Shown here piece by piece: positions 24,365 to 32,463 of a stretch of 64,000 nucleotides of DNA; positions within the stretch are counted from its first letter, which is position 1; every line of letters begins with the position of its first letter. Under the pieces are notes generated by a model that worked only from the letters and a program-made list of their open reading frames with translations, did no database searches and was not told the DNA's origin. This stretch comes from JALZKA01 sp963717635 (GTDB lineage: Bacteria > Actinomycetota > Thermoleophilia > Solirubrobacterales > 70-9): positions 62,001 to 126,000 of the forward strand of contig OY970347.1 in assembly GCA_963717635.1 (NCBI GenBank), in the 5' to 3' direction. The position numbers and the translations under genes were made by a program.

Positions 24365-25000
24365 CTACGAGGGCTCCAAGGCGTGGAGCTGCTTGCGTAC
24401 GTGCAGGACGCGCTGGACCACCGTGAAGCTGGTCAGCGCCGCCAGCGCGTAGATCGAGGCGGGCAGCAGGTCGACGTCCGAGATCAGCTCGCCCGCGCCG
24501 AACACGAGCCCGGCCGAGAGGATCACGACGCGCACCGGGCGGGTGGCCAGCCCGACCTTGCACTCGACGCCGAGGGCTTCGGCGCGGGCACGCGTATAGG
24601 AGACCATCAGCGACCCCAGGACGACGAAGACGCAAGCCGCTGCGGCCACCGCGTCACCATCGTGCTCGGCGAAGTACCACGCCACCGCCGTCAGCACGAT
24701 GCCCTCCTCGATCCGGTCAAGGGTCGAGTCCAGGAACGCCCCGAACAGGGTGCCCTTGCCCGACATTCGCGAGTAGCGGCCGTCGAGCGTGTCCATCACC
24801 GAGCCCGCGATGAACGCGAGCCCGCCGAGGAAGATCAGCTCCTGCGTGATCAGGACGGCCGCGGCGAGGTTCCCGATCAACCCGGTTATCGAGATCGCGT
24901 TCGGCGTCAGCCGAGACTCGATCAGGCGGTTGCGGGCGTAGGAGCGCCACGCCGCGGCGCTGCGGGAGTCGCCCGTGCTGCCAGGTCCGCCGTCGGCCAC
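24365..25000 (-). CDS. CDP-alcohol phosphatidyltransferase (phosphatidylinositol-phosphate-synthase-like)
   Basis: 211 aa with about five or six hydrophobic segments. The catalytic signature is DTLDGRYSRMSGKGTLFGAFLDSTLD, i.e. DxxDGxx(S)R...GxxxDxxxD, with Ser where Ala is usual, a permitted change. Next to ino1, the best assignment is the actinobacterial enzyme that joins CDP-diacylglycerol to inositol 1-phosphate. A phosphatidylglycerophosphate synthase role cannot be excluded. The C-terminal RVLHVRKQLHAL helix is cytoplasmic. Confidence 0.82.
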   Translation of the reverse strand: MADGGPGSTGDSRSAAAWRSYARNRLIESRLTPNAISITGLIGNLAAAVLITQELIFLGGLAFIAGSVMDTLDGRYSRMSGKGTLFGAFLDSTLDRIEEGIVLTAVAWYFAEHDGDAVAAAACVFVVLGSLMVSYTRARAEALGVECKVGLATRPVRVVILSAGLVFGAGELISDVDLLPASIYALAALTSFTVVQRVLHVRKQLHALEPS

Positions 25001-25009
25001 GGCGCCGGG

Positions 25010-25783
25010 CTAGGCCGCCGCGCTCGCGGGCGACTCGCGCCAGGCCCAGTGGTCGGGGCGAGCCCGAGCGAGCTGGCGGGCGGTGACCGCGGCGACGCAG
25101 GCGACCGCGGCGCCGGCCGCCGCGTCAAGCCAGAAGTGGTTGCCGGTGACGATGATCACGAACAGGACCAGCAGCGGGTAGGCCGACCACCAGGCGCGTG
25201 TCAGCGGATTCGATGCCAGGGCCATGCCGGGGACGGCGATCATCAGGGAGAAGGCGATGTGCATGCTGGGCACAGCCGCGTACTTGTTGACGAGCGCGCC
25301 GACGGTCTCGGAATCCTGCGGTAATCCGGTGAACACCGCGATCGTGTCGGTGAAGCCAGCCTCCGGGATCAGCCGCGGCGGTGCGGTCGGGAAGGCGGCG
25401 TAGCAGGCGAGCGCGATCACCATCGCGACCATGAACATGTTGCGCACGAAGTAGAAGTGTTCGTTGCGGAAGAAATAGAGCCAGACCAGGAACGTGGTCG
25501 TCACGACAAAATGCGAGTTCATGTACATGAAGTTCGCGAAGTCGATCACCCACGCGTGACTGAGCAGCGTGTCCTGGAACCCGGGCTCGAAGAACGTGCC
25601 GAGCCCCTTCTCGATGTCGATCACGCGGTCGGCGTTGGCGAAGGCGACGTCGGCGCGCCCGTCGGCCACACCACGGACCACCTGGTAGAGGTTGTAGACC
25701 GCGAAGAACAGGAAGAACTGAAGCCCGGCGTCGAGCCAGCCCCTTGGGGCGAAGCCCCTGATCGTGTTCCAGCCGCGCCGCAA
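25010..25783 (-). CDS. PAP2-superfamily membrane phosphatase / inositol-phosphotransferase-like protein
   Basis: 257 aa from TTG at 25783, chosen because TACAAT lies 9 nt upstream and because the longer open frame crosses the divergent nth gene. Six or so hydrophobic segments; the PAP2-type catalytic parts are FPTAPPRLIPE, VPSMHIAFSL and GNHFWLDAAAG, resembling Aur1/inositol-phosphorylceramide-synthase-like proteins. It probably transfers or removes a lipid phosphate headgroup. Directly upstream of the CDP-alcohol phosphotransferase (9 nt) and ino1, it likely belongs to inositol-lipid metabolism. Confidence 0.8.
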   Translation of the reverse strand: MRRGWNTIRGFAPRGWLDAGLQFFLFFAVYNLYQVVRGVADGRADVAFANADRVIDIEKGLGTFFEPGFQDTLLSHAWVIDFANFMYMNSHFVVTTTFLVWLYFFRNEHFYFVRNMFMVAMVIALACYAAFPTAPPRLIPEAGFTDTIAVFTGLPQDSETVGALVNKYAAVPSMHIAFSLMIAVPGMALASNPLTRAWWSAYPLLVLFVIIVTGNHFWLDAAAGAAVACVAAVTARQLARARPDHWAWRESPASAAA

Positions 25784-25792
25784 GGTGCGCCG

Positions 25793-25798
25793 ATTGTA
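25793..25798 (-). promoter_or_regulatory. -10 element (TACAAT, minus strand) of the inositol-lipid operon
   Basis: TACAAT matches TATAAT at 5 of 6 positions and ends 9 nt before the TTG at 25783. Confidence 0.5.
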
Positions 25799-25837
25799 AA
25801 GGTCTCGTAAGTGACGATCGGTACGGATACCCCCACC

Positions 25838-25843
25838 TATCCT
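25838..25843 (+). promoter_or_regulatory. -10 element (TATCCT) of nth
   Basis: TATCCT ends 9 nt before GTG 25853 and favours this start over GTG 25811. Confidence 0.45.
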
Positions 25844-25852
25844 CCGGCCGAG

Positions 25853-26551
25853 GTGACGCCGGCATTGACGAGACAGGGATGGCGCCGGCCGCGGCGCAGC
25901 CGAGTGCGGGCGATCCGCGACCGGCTGCGCGATATGTACGGGCTTCCGCGGAACGAGCCCCACTCAGAGCCGGTGCACGAGCTCGTCCTGACGATCCTCT
26001 CCCAGAACACATCCGACACCAACCGCGACGTGGCCTACGCCGGCCTTCGCGCCCGCTTTGCGTCCTGGGAAGCGGTGCGCGACGCGCCGACCGAGGAGGT
26101 CACCGACGCGATCCGCAAAGGCGGCCTCGCGCCGACCAAGGCGCCGCGGATCCAGGCGGCGCTGCGCGAGCTGGGGGATCCGATCGACCTCGACTGGCTG
26201 CGTGACGCGCCTCGCGAAGAAGCCCTGAACCACCTGACGGCGCTGCCCGGAGTCGGGCGCAAGACGGCCGCCTGCGTGCTGCTGTTCGCCTTCGGGCGCC
26301 CCGAGATTCCGGTCGACACGCACGTGATGCGGGTCGGCGGTCGCCTCGGGCTGTTTCGCCCCAACGCCTCGTTCGACGAAGCGCACGACGAAATGCTGCG
26401 GATCACGCCGCCCGAGGACTCCTATGAGCTGCACATGAACCTGATCACGCACGGCCGGCGGCTCTGCAAACCGGCGCGGCCGCGCTGCGACGAGTGCGCG
26501 CTAAACCGAATGTGCCCCTACCGGCGCGCGCTCGCCGGTCCGTCCCGATAA
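25853..26551 (+). CDS. nth: Endonuclease III (DNA glycosylase/AP lyase)
   Basis: 232 aa from GTG 25853 (an in-frame GTG at 25811 is the alternative). Conserved parts are ELVLTILSQNTSDTNRD, the helix-hairpin-helix ALPGVGRKTAACVL with the catalytic Lys, VDTHVMRVGGRLGL with the catalytic Asp, and the [4Fe-4S] cluster C-x6-C-x2-C-x5-C (CKPARPRCDECALNRMCPYRR region). It removes oxidised pyrimidines and nicks the abasic site in base-excision repair. No operon partners: the next gene has its own ribosome-binding site after 99 nt. Confidence 0.93.
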   Translation: MTPALTRQGWRRPRRSRVRAIRDRLRDMYGLPRNEPHSEPVHELVLTILSQNTSDTNRDVAYAGLRARFASWEAVRDAPTEEVTDAIRKGGLAPTKAPRIQAALRELGDPIDLDWLRDAPREEALNHLTALPGVGRKTAACVLLFAFGRPEIPVDTHVMRVGGRLGLFRPNASFDEAHDEMLRITPPEDSYELHMNLITHGRRLCKPARPRCDECALNRMCPYRRALAGPSR

Positions 26552-26650
26552 GCGTCATTCCCGCAGTCAGGCTGCGGAGAACTACCGATGCGCACCGGCC
26601 CGGGTCGCGTGAAGCTTCGGCCTGGCAGGAACCATCGGAAAGGAGTCCGA

Positions 26651-27829
26651 GTGAACAGCAGGTTTGGACGGAAGAATTCACGGCGCGCGGTTGCGCTGGG
26701 ACTGGGCTTGGCGATCGCGGCTGGAGCAATGGTGCTCCCGGCGGCGGCCAGCGCGAAACCGACAAAGATCAAGGTCATGAGCCGCAACCTCTACCTCGGG
26801 GCCGATCTGGCGCCGGCGCTCTTGGCGACCGGCCAGGTCGATCTCTTCGAGGAAGCGTTCAAGGTGACGGACGCGGTGCGGGAAACCAACTTCACGGCGC
26901 GCGCGCGCAAGCTCGCCGACGAGATCCAGGCTCAGAATCCGCATCTCGTCGGCCTCCAGGAGGTCGCCCTCTGGCGGCGCGGCCCGGTCGGCACGTTCGA
27001 CGGCCCCGCAACGCCCTCGACCGAAGTCGTCTACGACTTCCTCGACGAAATCCGCAATCAGCTCCGGAACCGGGGTCTGAGGTACACCGTCGCGGTCGTC
27101 CAGACGGAGACCGACTTCGAGGTCCCGATCGACAACGTCGAGGACGACATGCTCGGCAACGGCGGCAACCCGGCGAACCTGCGCGACGCTCGCCTGACGA
27201 TGCGTGACGCAATTCTCGTCCGCAAGGGCGTGAAGGTCACGAAGAAGGAGTCCGACAACTACAACACGGCGCTCCCGGTGGACATCGCGCCGGCCGGCGC
27301 TGGGCCCGAGGACATCCTCGCCCCGCGCGGCTGGACGGCGGTCAACGCACAGGTGAGGAAGCGGAAGAACCGGAAGCGGTTCCGCTTCGTCAACACCCAC
27401 CTGGAGGCGTTCTCGGCATTTATTCGCCGGGCGCAGGCGAGCGAGCTCGTCGCGGCCGGCGGACCGGTCGATTCGAACCGGCCGGTCATCCTGGTCGGCG
27501 ACCTGAACTCGGATCCGGCCGATCCGTCGATTGACCCGGGCCCGCCCGGGACGATCGGCAACGCCGCGGCCTATGGCCTCGTCGCCGGCGCCGGGTTCTA
27601 CAACAGGGGCGTCTCGGTGGACACGTGCTGCCACGACGCCGACCTGCTGAACCCGACCGCCGCGTTCGGGTCTAACAGCCGGATCGACCACATCCTCACC
27701 GATACGCCCGGCAAGGTCGTCCCCTTGGGAGCGACGTTGATCGGCACCGATCCGGCGTTCAAGACCAGCACCGGCCTGTGGCCGAGCGACCACGGCGGGG
27801 TCGTGGCCCGGCTGAAGCTGGTGGGCTGA
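26651..27829 (+). CDS. Secreted endonuclease/exonuclease/phosphatase-fold protein
   Basis: 392 aa from GTG 26651, chosen for the AGGAG ribosome-binding site 5 nt or so upstream and because it begins a signal peptide (basic head, LGLGLAIAAGAMVLPAAASA). The fold is clear: MSRNLYLGADLAP, VGLQEVALWRRG, FVNTHLEAFS, VGDLNSDPADPS, SRIDHILTD and WPSDHGGVVA. It is similar to secreted sphingomyelinase/DNase-like proteins; substrate unknown. Two cysteines (TCCHD) are adjacent. A strong hairpin follows the stop. Confidence 0.85.
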   Translation: MNSRFGRKNSRRAVALGLGLAIAAGAMVLPAAASAKPTKIKVMSRNLYLGADLAPALLATGQVDLFEEAFKVTDAVRETNFTARARKLADEIQAQNPHLVGLQEVALWRRGPVGTFDGPATPSTEVVYDFLDEIRNQLRNRGLRYTVAVVQTETDFEVPIDNVEDDMLGNGGNPANLRDARLTMRDAILVRKGVKVTKKESDNYNTALPVDIAPAGAGPEDILAPRGWTAVNAQVRKRKNRKRFRFVNTHLEAFSAFIRRAQASELVAAGGPVDSNRPVILVGDLNSDPADPSIDPGPPGTIGNAAAYGLVAGAGFYNRGVSVDTCCHDADLLNPTAAFGSNSRIDHILTDTPGKVVPLGATLIGTDPAFKTSTGLWPSDHGGVVARLKLVG

Positions 27830-27855
27830 GCAGCAGCGGAGTACCCGAGGAGAGG

Positions 27856-27887
27856 GGGACGAGCGCCGCGGCGGCGGCGCTCGTCCC
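27856..27887 (+). terminator. Terminator hairpin after the secreted nuclease-fold gene
   Basis: Arms GGGACGAGCGCCG and CGGCGCTCGTCCC form a 13-bp perfect stem with a short loop, followed by AGCTTT. Confidence 0.75.
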
Positions 27888-27950
27888 AGCTTTCCGGCTT
27901 ATAGACTCCCGCCGTCGCTGGGGCCGCATCGGCCGGGGCGGCTGGAAGCG

Positions 27951-28409
27951 ATGAACAAGGGTCCTTTCGTCATCTTCGGAGTTTTCGCCGCGATCTGTTT
28001 GATCGTGATCCCCTACCTCGCGCTCGCGAAGGAGGGCGGCGAGGACGCCGGCCCGGTCGCGGTCGAGAGCTGGGACGAGGAGGGCAAGGAGCAGTTCGTG
28101 AACAACTGCGGCCCCTGCCACACGCTGGCGGCGGCGGGCGCCGACGGCGTCGTCGGCCCCAACCTCGACGCCCTCCTGGCAGCCGGCGGCGTCGCCAACT
28201 TCGAGGGCAGCTACGGCCGCGCGATCAACGCGATCACCTGCGGCTTCGGCGGTGGGCGGATGCCGGCCGGGATCGTGACCGGCGAGAACGCCGAGACCCT
28301 GGCCGCGTTCGTGGGCGCCTATGCCGGACAGATCGGCGAGGGCAACGAGCCGCTGGCCGACACGCGGTCGGTCGAAAAGCCGCCCGCACCGGACTGCGGC
28401 GGCTCCTGA
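27951..28409 (+). CDS. Membrane-anchored class I cytochrome c
   Basis: 152 aa. An N-terminal uncleaved membrane segment (FVIFGVFAAICLIVIPYLALA) is followed by a linker and a haem-binding CGPCH at about residue 52, with TLAAAG and GPNLDALL after it and the axial Met in GGRMPAG. It would carry electrons on the outer face of the membrane, e.g. between a quinol oxidase and a terminal oxidase. No oxidase genes are in the window. The C-terminal tail ends with a Cys (PDCGGS) of unknown role. Confidence 0.88.
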   Translation: MNKGPFVIFGVFAAICLIVIPYLALAKEGGEDAGPVAVESWDEEGKEQFVNNCGPCHTLAAAGADGVVGPNLDALLAAGGVANFEGSYGRAINAITCGFGGGRMPAGIVTGENAETLAAFVGAYAGQIGEGNEPLADTRSVEKPPAPDCGGS

Positions 28410-28415
28410 GCACGC

Positions 28416-28444
28416 TCACCGGTTCGAGACCTGCCGGCCGGTGA
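28416..28444 (+). terminator. Possible terminator after the cytochrome c gene
   Basis: TCACCGG and CCGGTGA arms (7 bp) around a 15-nt loop just after the stop; no T-run. Confidence 0.35.
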
Positions 28445-28458
28445 CCGGAGGCGGATCT

Positions 28459-28486
28459 TTGGAATCACGGCTAGATCTGCTACGCT
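28459..28486 (+). promoter_or_regulatory. dnaK operon promoter
   Basis: TTGGAA (28459-28464), a 16-nt spacer and an extended -10 TGC-TACGCT (28481-28486). The leader is about 40 nt and holds an AGGAGA ribosome-binding site, unlike most genes here. Confidence 0.5.
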
Positions 28487-28497
28487 GAGGCTCAGAT
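28475..28497. promoter_or_regulatory. HAIR-like inverted repeat over the dnaK -10 region
   Basis: ATCTG ... CAGAT arms span 23 nt, the same span as the clpB repeat at 35884-35906; a CTGAGGCTCAG palindrome (28485-28495) lies within. HspR, encoded in this operon, normally binds inverted repeats of this spacing. Confidence 0.35.
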
Positions 28498-28534
28498 TTA
28501 TTTAGGAACCAACTCGTAGCAGGAGACTGAACTT

Positions 28535-30430
28535 ATGGCTAAGACGATCGGTATTGACCTTGGAACCACCAACTCGTGCGTCGCCATCCTCGAGGGCGGT
28601 GAGCCGACCGTGCTCGAGAACTCCGAGGGCGGGCGGACGACGCCGTCGGTCGTCGCCTTCACCGAGAACGGTGAACGCCTGGTTGGCACGGTCGCCAAGC
28701 GCCAGGCCGTGATGAACCCGGAGAACACGATCTTCTCGATCAAGCGCTTCATGGGCCGCAAGGAGGTCGAGGTCAAGGAGGAGGAGACGATCGTCCCGTA
28801 CGAGGTCGCCGCCGGTCCCGGCGGCGACGTTCGCGTTGACGTGCGCGGCAAGCAGTACTCGCCGCCCGAGATCTCCGCGATGATCCTCCAGAAGCTGAAG
28901 GCCGACGCCGAGGCCAAGCTCGGCGACACCGTCGACTCCGCGGTGATCACCGTGCCCGCCTACTTCAACGACGACCAGCGCCAGGCGACCAAGGACGCCG
29001 GCAAGGTTGCCGGCCTCGAGGTCAAGCGGATCATCAACGAGCCGACGGCGGCTGCGCTGGCCTATGGCCTCGACAAGGAGGCCACCGACCAGACGATCCT
29101 CGTCTTCGACCTCGGCGGCGGGACCTTCGACGTCTCGATCCTCGAGATCGGCGACGGCGTATTCGAGGTCAAGTCCACGGCGGGCGACAATCACCTGGGC
29201 GGCGACAACTGGGACAAGGCGATCGTCGAATGGATGGTCGCCGAGTTCAAGCGCGACCAGGGCGTCGACCTCTCGCAGGACAAGAACTCCCTCCAGCGCC
29301 TCTACGAGCAGGCCGAGAAGGCGAAGATCGAGCTCTCCTCCGCTCAGGAGACCCAGATCTCGATCCCGTTCATCACGGCGATCGACAACCAGCCGAAACA
29401 TCTGGAGATGCGCCTCAGCCGCTCGAAGCTGAACGAGCTGACTGCAGACCTGCTGAACCGGATCGTCTCTCCGGTCAAGCAGGCGATCTCTGACGCCGCC
29501 GGAGCCGACATCGACCACGTTGTGCTGGTCGGCGGCATGACGCGCATGCCCGCCGTGCAGGAGAAGGTCAAGGAGCTGACCGGCTCCGACCCGCACCAGG
29601 GCGTCAACCCGGACGAGGTCGTCGCCGTCGGCGCCGCGATCCAGGCCGGAGTCCTGGCCGGCGACGTCAAGGACGTGCTGCTGCTCGACGTCACGCCGCT
29701 GACGCTCGGAATCGAGACCAAGGGTGGCGTGATGACGAAACTGATCGAGCGCAATACGACGATCCCCACCCGCAAGTCGGAGATCTTCTCGACTGCCGAG
29801 GACAACCAGCCGTCGGTGGAGATCCACGTCCTGCAGGGCGAGCGCGAGATGGCCGCCTACAACAAGTCGCTGGGCAAGTTCCAGCTGACCGGGCTGCCGC
29901 CCGCGCCGCGCGGACTGCCGCAGATCGAGGTTGCGTTCGACATCGATGCAAACGGCATCCTCAGCGTGTCGGCCAAGGACCTCGGCACTGGCAAGGAACA
30001 GAAGATCGAGATCAAGGGCGGGTCGGGTCTGGACGAGTCCGAGGTCGAGCAGATGATCAAGGACGCCGAGGCCCATGCCGACGAGGACCGCAAGCAGCGT
30101 GAGCTGGCCGAGGCCCGAAACGTCGGCGAGAACGCCGCCTACTCGGCCGAGAAGCAGCTCGAGGAGCTGGGCGACCAGGTCTCCGAGGAGGCGAAGGGCG
30201 AAATTGAAGGTGCCGCCAAGGAGTTGCGCGAGACGCTCGACTCCGAGGACGCCGAGCAGATCAAGGCGAAGACCGACGCGCTCCAAGCGGCGTTCCACAA
30301 GGTCTCCGAGCAGATCTACCAGGCCGCATCGGCAGACCAGGCCGCGACCGCAGACGGCGCCGGTTCGAACGGCGCCTCGTCCGAGGACGAGGTCGTGGAC
30401 GCCGAGGTCGTCGACGACGAGCGGTCGTAA
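28535..30430 (+). CDS. dnaK: Chaperone DnaK (Hsp70)
   Basis: 631 aa, normal length. It starts MAKTIGIDLGTTNSCVAI; the ATPase domain has IINEPTAAALAYGLD and DLGGGTFDVSILE, and VLVGGMTRMPAV closes it. The linker DVKDVLLLDVTPLTLGIE leads to the substrate-binding beta domain and a helical lid, ending in an acidic tail (EDEVVDAEVVDDE). It binds unfolded peptides in an ATP cycle with DnaJ and GrpE encoded next. The stop overlaps the grpE start (TAATG). The promoter and a candidate HspR site are upstream. Confidence 0.98.
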   Translation: MAKTIGIDLGTTNSCVAILEGGEPTVLENSEGGRTTPSVVAFTENGERLVGTVAKRQAVMNPENTIFSIKRFMGRKEVEVKEEETIVPYEVAAGPGGDVRVDVRGKQYSPPEISAMILQKLKADAEAKLGDTVDSAVITVPAYFNDDQRQATKDAGKVAGLEVKRIINEPTAAALAYGLDKEATDQTILVFDLGGGTFDVSILEIGDGVFEVKSTAGDNHLGGDNWDKAIVEWMVAEFKRDQGVDLSQDKNSLQRLYEQAEKAKIELSSAQETQISIPFITAIDNQPKHLEMRLSRSKLNELTADLLNRIVSPVKQAISDAAGADIDHVVLVGGMTRMPAVQEKVKELTGSDPHQGVNPDEVVAVGAAIQAGVLAGDVKDVLLLDVTPLTLGIETKGGVMTKLIERNTTIPTRKSEIFSTAEDNQPSVEIHVLQGEREMAAYNKSLGKFQLTGLPPAPRGLPQIEVAFDIDANGILSVSAKDLGTGKEQKIEIKGGSGLDESEVEQMIKDAEAHADEDRKQRELAEARNVGENAAYSAEKQLEELGDQVSEEAKGEIEGAAKELRETLDSEDAEQIKAKTDALQAAFHKVSEQIYQAASADQAATADGAGSNGASSEDEVVDAEVVDDERS

Positions 30431-30924
30431 TGGCGGAGCAGCAGAGCCCCGAGGAAGCGGCGGTCGAGCAGGATCTAGACGCCCTCGTCGAGGACCTGAC
30501 GAGGGAACGCGACGAGTATCTCGACCTCGCTCAGCGCGCGCGGGCGGACTTCGAGAACTTCCGTAAGCGAGCCGCGCGCGAGGGCGCGGACTCGCACCTT
30601 CGCGGTAAGGCAGAGGTGGGCCACGCCGTGCTGCCGGCTCTCGATGCGCTTCAGCGCGCGCTGGATGCGGAAGGTGAGGGCCTGGCCGAGGGGGTGGCCC
30701 TGGTCCACAAGGAACTCCTCGGCGCCCTGGCCGGCGCCGGGATTGTCGCGATCGACCCGACCGGCGAGCCGTTCGACCCGAGCCTGCACGAGGCGCTCTC
30801 GTCCCGGCCCGCCGGCGATGGCGAGGAGACCGGCGTCGTCGCCGAGACCGTGCAGCGCGGTTACCGGCTGGGCGACGCGCTGCTGCGACCGGCTCGAGTG
30901 GTGGTGACCGGCGATGGCGCGTGA
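30430..30924 (+). CDS. grpE: Nucleotide exchange factor GrpE
   Basis: 164 aa. An N-terminal coiled coil (DLTRERDEYLDLAQRARADFENFRKRAARE) and the C-terminal beta domain (GIVAIDPTGEPFDPSLHEAL, VAETVQRGYRLGDALLRPARV) match GrpE. It releases ADP from DnaK. It overlaps dnaK by 1 nt and dnaJ by 11 nt, so the three are translated together. Confidence 0.95.
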   Translation: MAEQQSPEEAAVEQDLDALVEDLTRERDEYLDLAQRARADFENFRKRAAREGADSHLRGKAEVGHAVLPALDALQRALDAEGEGLAEGVALVHKELLGALAGAGIVAIDPTGEPFDPSLHEALSSRPAGDGEETGVVAETVQRGYRLGDALLRPARVVVTGDGA

Positions 30925-32011
30925 CCTCTACGAACTCCTCGGCGTCGACCGCAAAGCCTCCGGCGAAGAGATCAAGAAGGCCTACCGGCGCCTGGCGGGC
31001 GAGAACCACCCCGACCGCAACCCGGGCGACGCGGCCGCGGAGGAGCGCTTCAAGGAGATCCAGGGCGCCTACGACACGCTCTCGGACCCCGAGAAGCGGC
31101 GCCAATACGACTCGGGCGGCGGCAGCTTCGACCCGCGCAACATGGCGGGCGGCTTCGCTTCCGACATCGGCGACATCTTTTCCACGTTCTTCAACCGCGG
31201 GCGCGGCGGCGAGCCCGAGGGGATGCCGGGGCGTGACCTGCGCGCCGAGGTCGCGCTGACGTTCGACCAGGCGATGCAGGGCGCCGAGGTCGCCGTGACC
31301 GTGCCGAAGCAGGCGACCTGTGCGACCTGCGGGGGCAACGGCGCCAAGCCCGGTACCCGGCCGATCACATGCCGGCGCTGCGAAGGACGGGGCGTTGAGT
31401 CGGAGGGCCAGGGGTTCTTCTCGATCAGCCAGCCCTGCTCGCAGTGCGGGGGCCGCGGCGAGGTCATCGAGGACCCTTGCCCGACGTGCCAGGGCTCCGG
31501 CCTGACGGTTCAGCGCAAGCGCTACCGCGTCAAGGTCCCGGCCGGCGTCCACGACGGCAGCCGGATCCGCGTTGCCGGAAAGGGCGAGGACGGGCCGCGC
31601 GGAGGCCCGCCGGGCGACCTCTACGTCGTCGTTTCGGTCGCGCCTTCGCCGGTGTTCTCCCAGCGCCCCGACGGCCATCTCGAGGTCCAGGTGCCGATCA
31701 CGATCCCCGAGGCCGTCAACGGCGCGACGATCGAGGTGCCGACCTTGAGTGGCACGAAGCGGATCAAGGTTCCTCCCGGCACCGAGCATGGGACCGTCCA
31801 GCGGCTGCGCGGCGAAGGCCCGCCGGAGCCGGGCGGCCGCGGCCGGCGCGACATCCACTACCGGCTCGAGATCGAGGTACCCAACGACCTTCCGCAGGAG
31901 GGCAGGCGCGCCGTGGAAGAGCTGGCGACGGCGCTGAACGGCCACGACCCGCGCGAGCGAATCCTGCGGGCCGCAAACGCGACCGCCGCAAGCGAGAACA
32001 TTGACGAATGA
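30914..32011 (+). CDS. dnaJ: Chaperone DnaJ
   Basis: 365 aa. The J domain has YELLGVDRKASGEEIKKAYR and the HPD motif in ENHPDRNPGD. A G/F-poor linker follows, then all four zinc repeats: CATCGGNG, CRRCEGRG, CSQCGGRG and CPTCQGSG. The C-terminal substrate domains end the protein. It delivers clients to DnaK and stimulates ATP hydrolysis. The hspR start overlaps its stop by 4 nt (ATGA). Confidence 0.95.
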   Translation: MARDLYELLGVDRKASGEEIKKAYRRLAGENHPDRNPGDAAAEERFKEIQGAYDTLSDPEKRRQYDSGGGSFDPRNMAGGFASDIGDIFSTFFNRGRGGEPEGMPGRDLRAEVALTFDQAMQGAEVAVTVPKQATCATCGGNGAKPGTRPITCRRCEGRGVESEGQGFFSISQPCSQCGGRGEVIEDPCPTCQGSGLTVQRKRYRVKVPAGVHDGSRIRVAGKGEDGPRGGPPGDLYVVVSVAPSPVFSQRPDGHLEVQVPITIPEAVNGATIEVPTLSGTKRIKVPPGTEHGTVQRLRGEGPPEPGGRGRRDIHYRLEIEVPNDLPQEGRRAVEELATALNGHDPRERILRAANATAASENIDE

Positions 32012-32463
32012 GCTCCGAGCCGACACCCCGGCGCCAGAAGACGACCGTTCGCCTGTCGTCGAGCCGCGGCGTCTTCATGATCTCGGTCGCCGCCGAGCTG
32101 GCCGAGATGCACCCTCAGACCCTGCGGATGTATGAGGCGCGCGGGCTGATCACCCCTAAGCGCTCGCCGAAGAACACCCGGCTTTACTCGCAGGACGACG
32201 TCGACCGCCTCCGCCGCATCCAGCAAATGACGGCCGAGGAGGGCCTGAACCTGGCCGGCGTCGAGACGGTCTTGCAGATGGAGCAAGAGCTCGACCGGGC
32301 TCGCCGGGACCTCGCGAAGTTGCGAGCGCGCACCGCCGAGCTCGAGGCGAACCTGCAACGCGAGATCACGCGCCTCGAACACTCGAGCCACGCCGAGATC
32401 GTCCCCTACGGGGCCTACGACACCGAGGGCATCAAGATCCCGATCCGGCGCCGGAAGAGCTAG
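32008..32463 (+). CDS. hspR: MerR-family heat-shock repressor HspR
   Basis: 151 aa. The MerR-type winged helix reads MISVAAELAEMHPQTLRMYEARGLITPKRS, then RLYSQDDVDRLRRIQ, followed by a coiled coil (ELDRARRDLAKLRARTAELEAN). It has a longer N-terminal basic arm than Streptomyces HspR. In actinobacteria HspR with DnaK as co-repressor binds HAIR repeats before dnaK and clpB; diverged repeats are present before both here. The 3' end overlaps the convergent methyltransferase-glycosyltransferase gene by 32 nt. Confidence 0.92.
   Translation: MSSEPTPRRQKTTVRLSSSRGVFMISVAAELAEMHPQTLRMYEARGLITPKRSPKNTRLYSQDDVDRLRRIQQMTAEEGLNLAGVETVLQMEQELDRARRDLAKLRARTAELEANLQREITRLEHSSHAEIVPYGAYDTEGIKIPIRRRKS

Noticed and set aside
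25811..25963. Longer N-termini for both nth and the divergent PAP2 gene
   Set aside because: They would overlap each other by over 100 nt, add no conserved residues, and ignore the -10 elements placed 9 nt before the later starts.
28502..32026. A 1174-codon open frame on the minus strand opposite dnaK-grpE-dnaJ
   Set aside because: It is the antisense shadow of GC-rich, strongly conserved genes. Its translation is His/Arg/Leu/Gly low-complexity with no domain, and the plus-strand products are certain.
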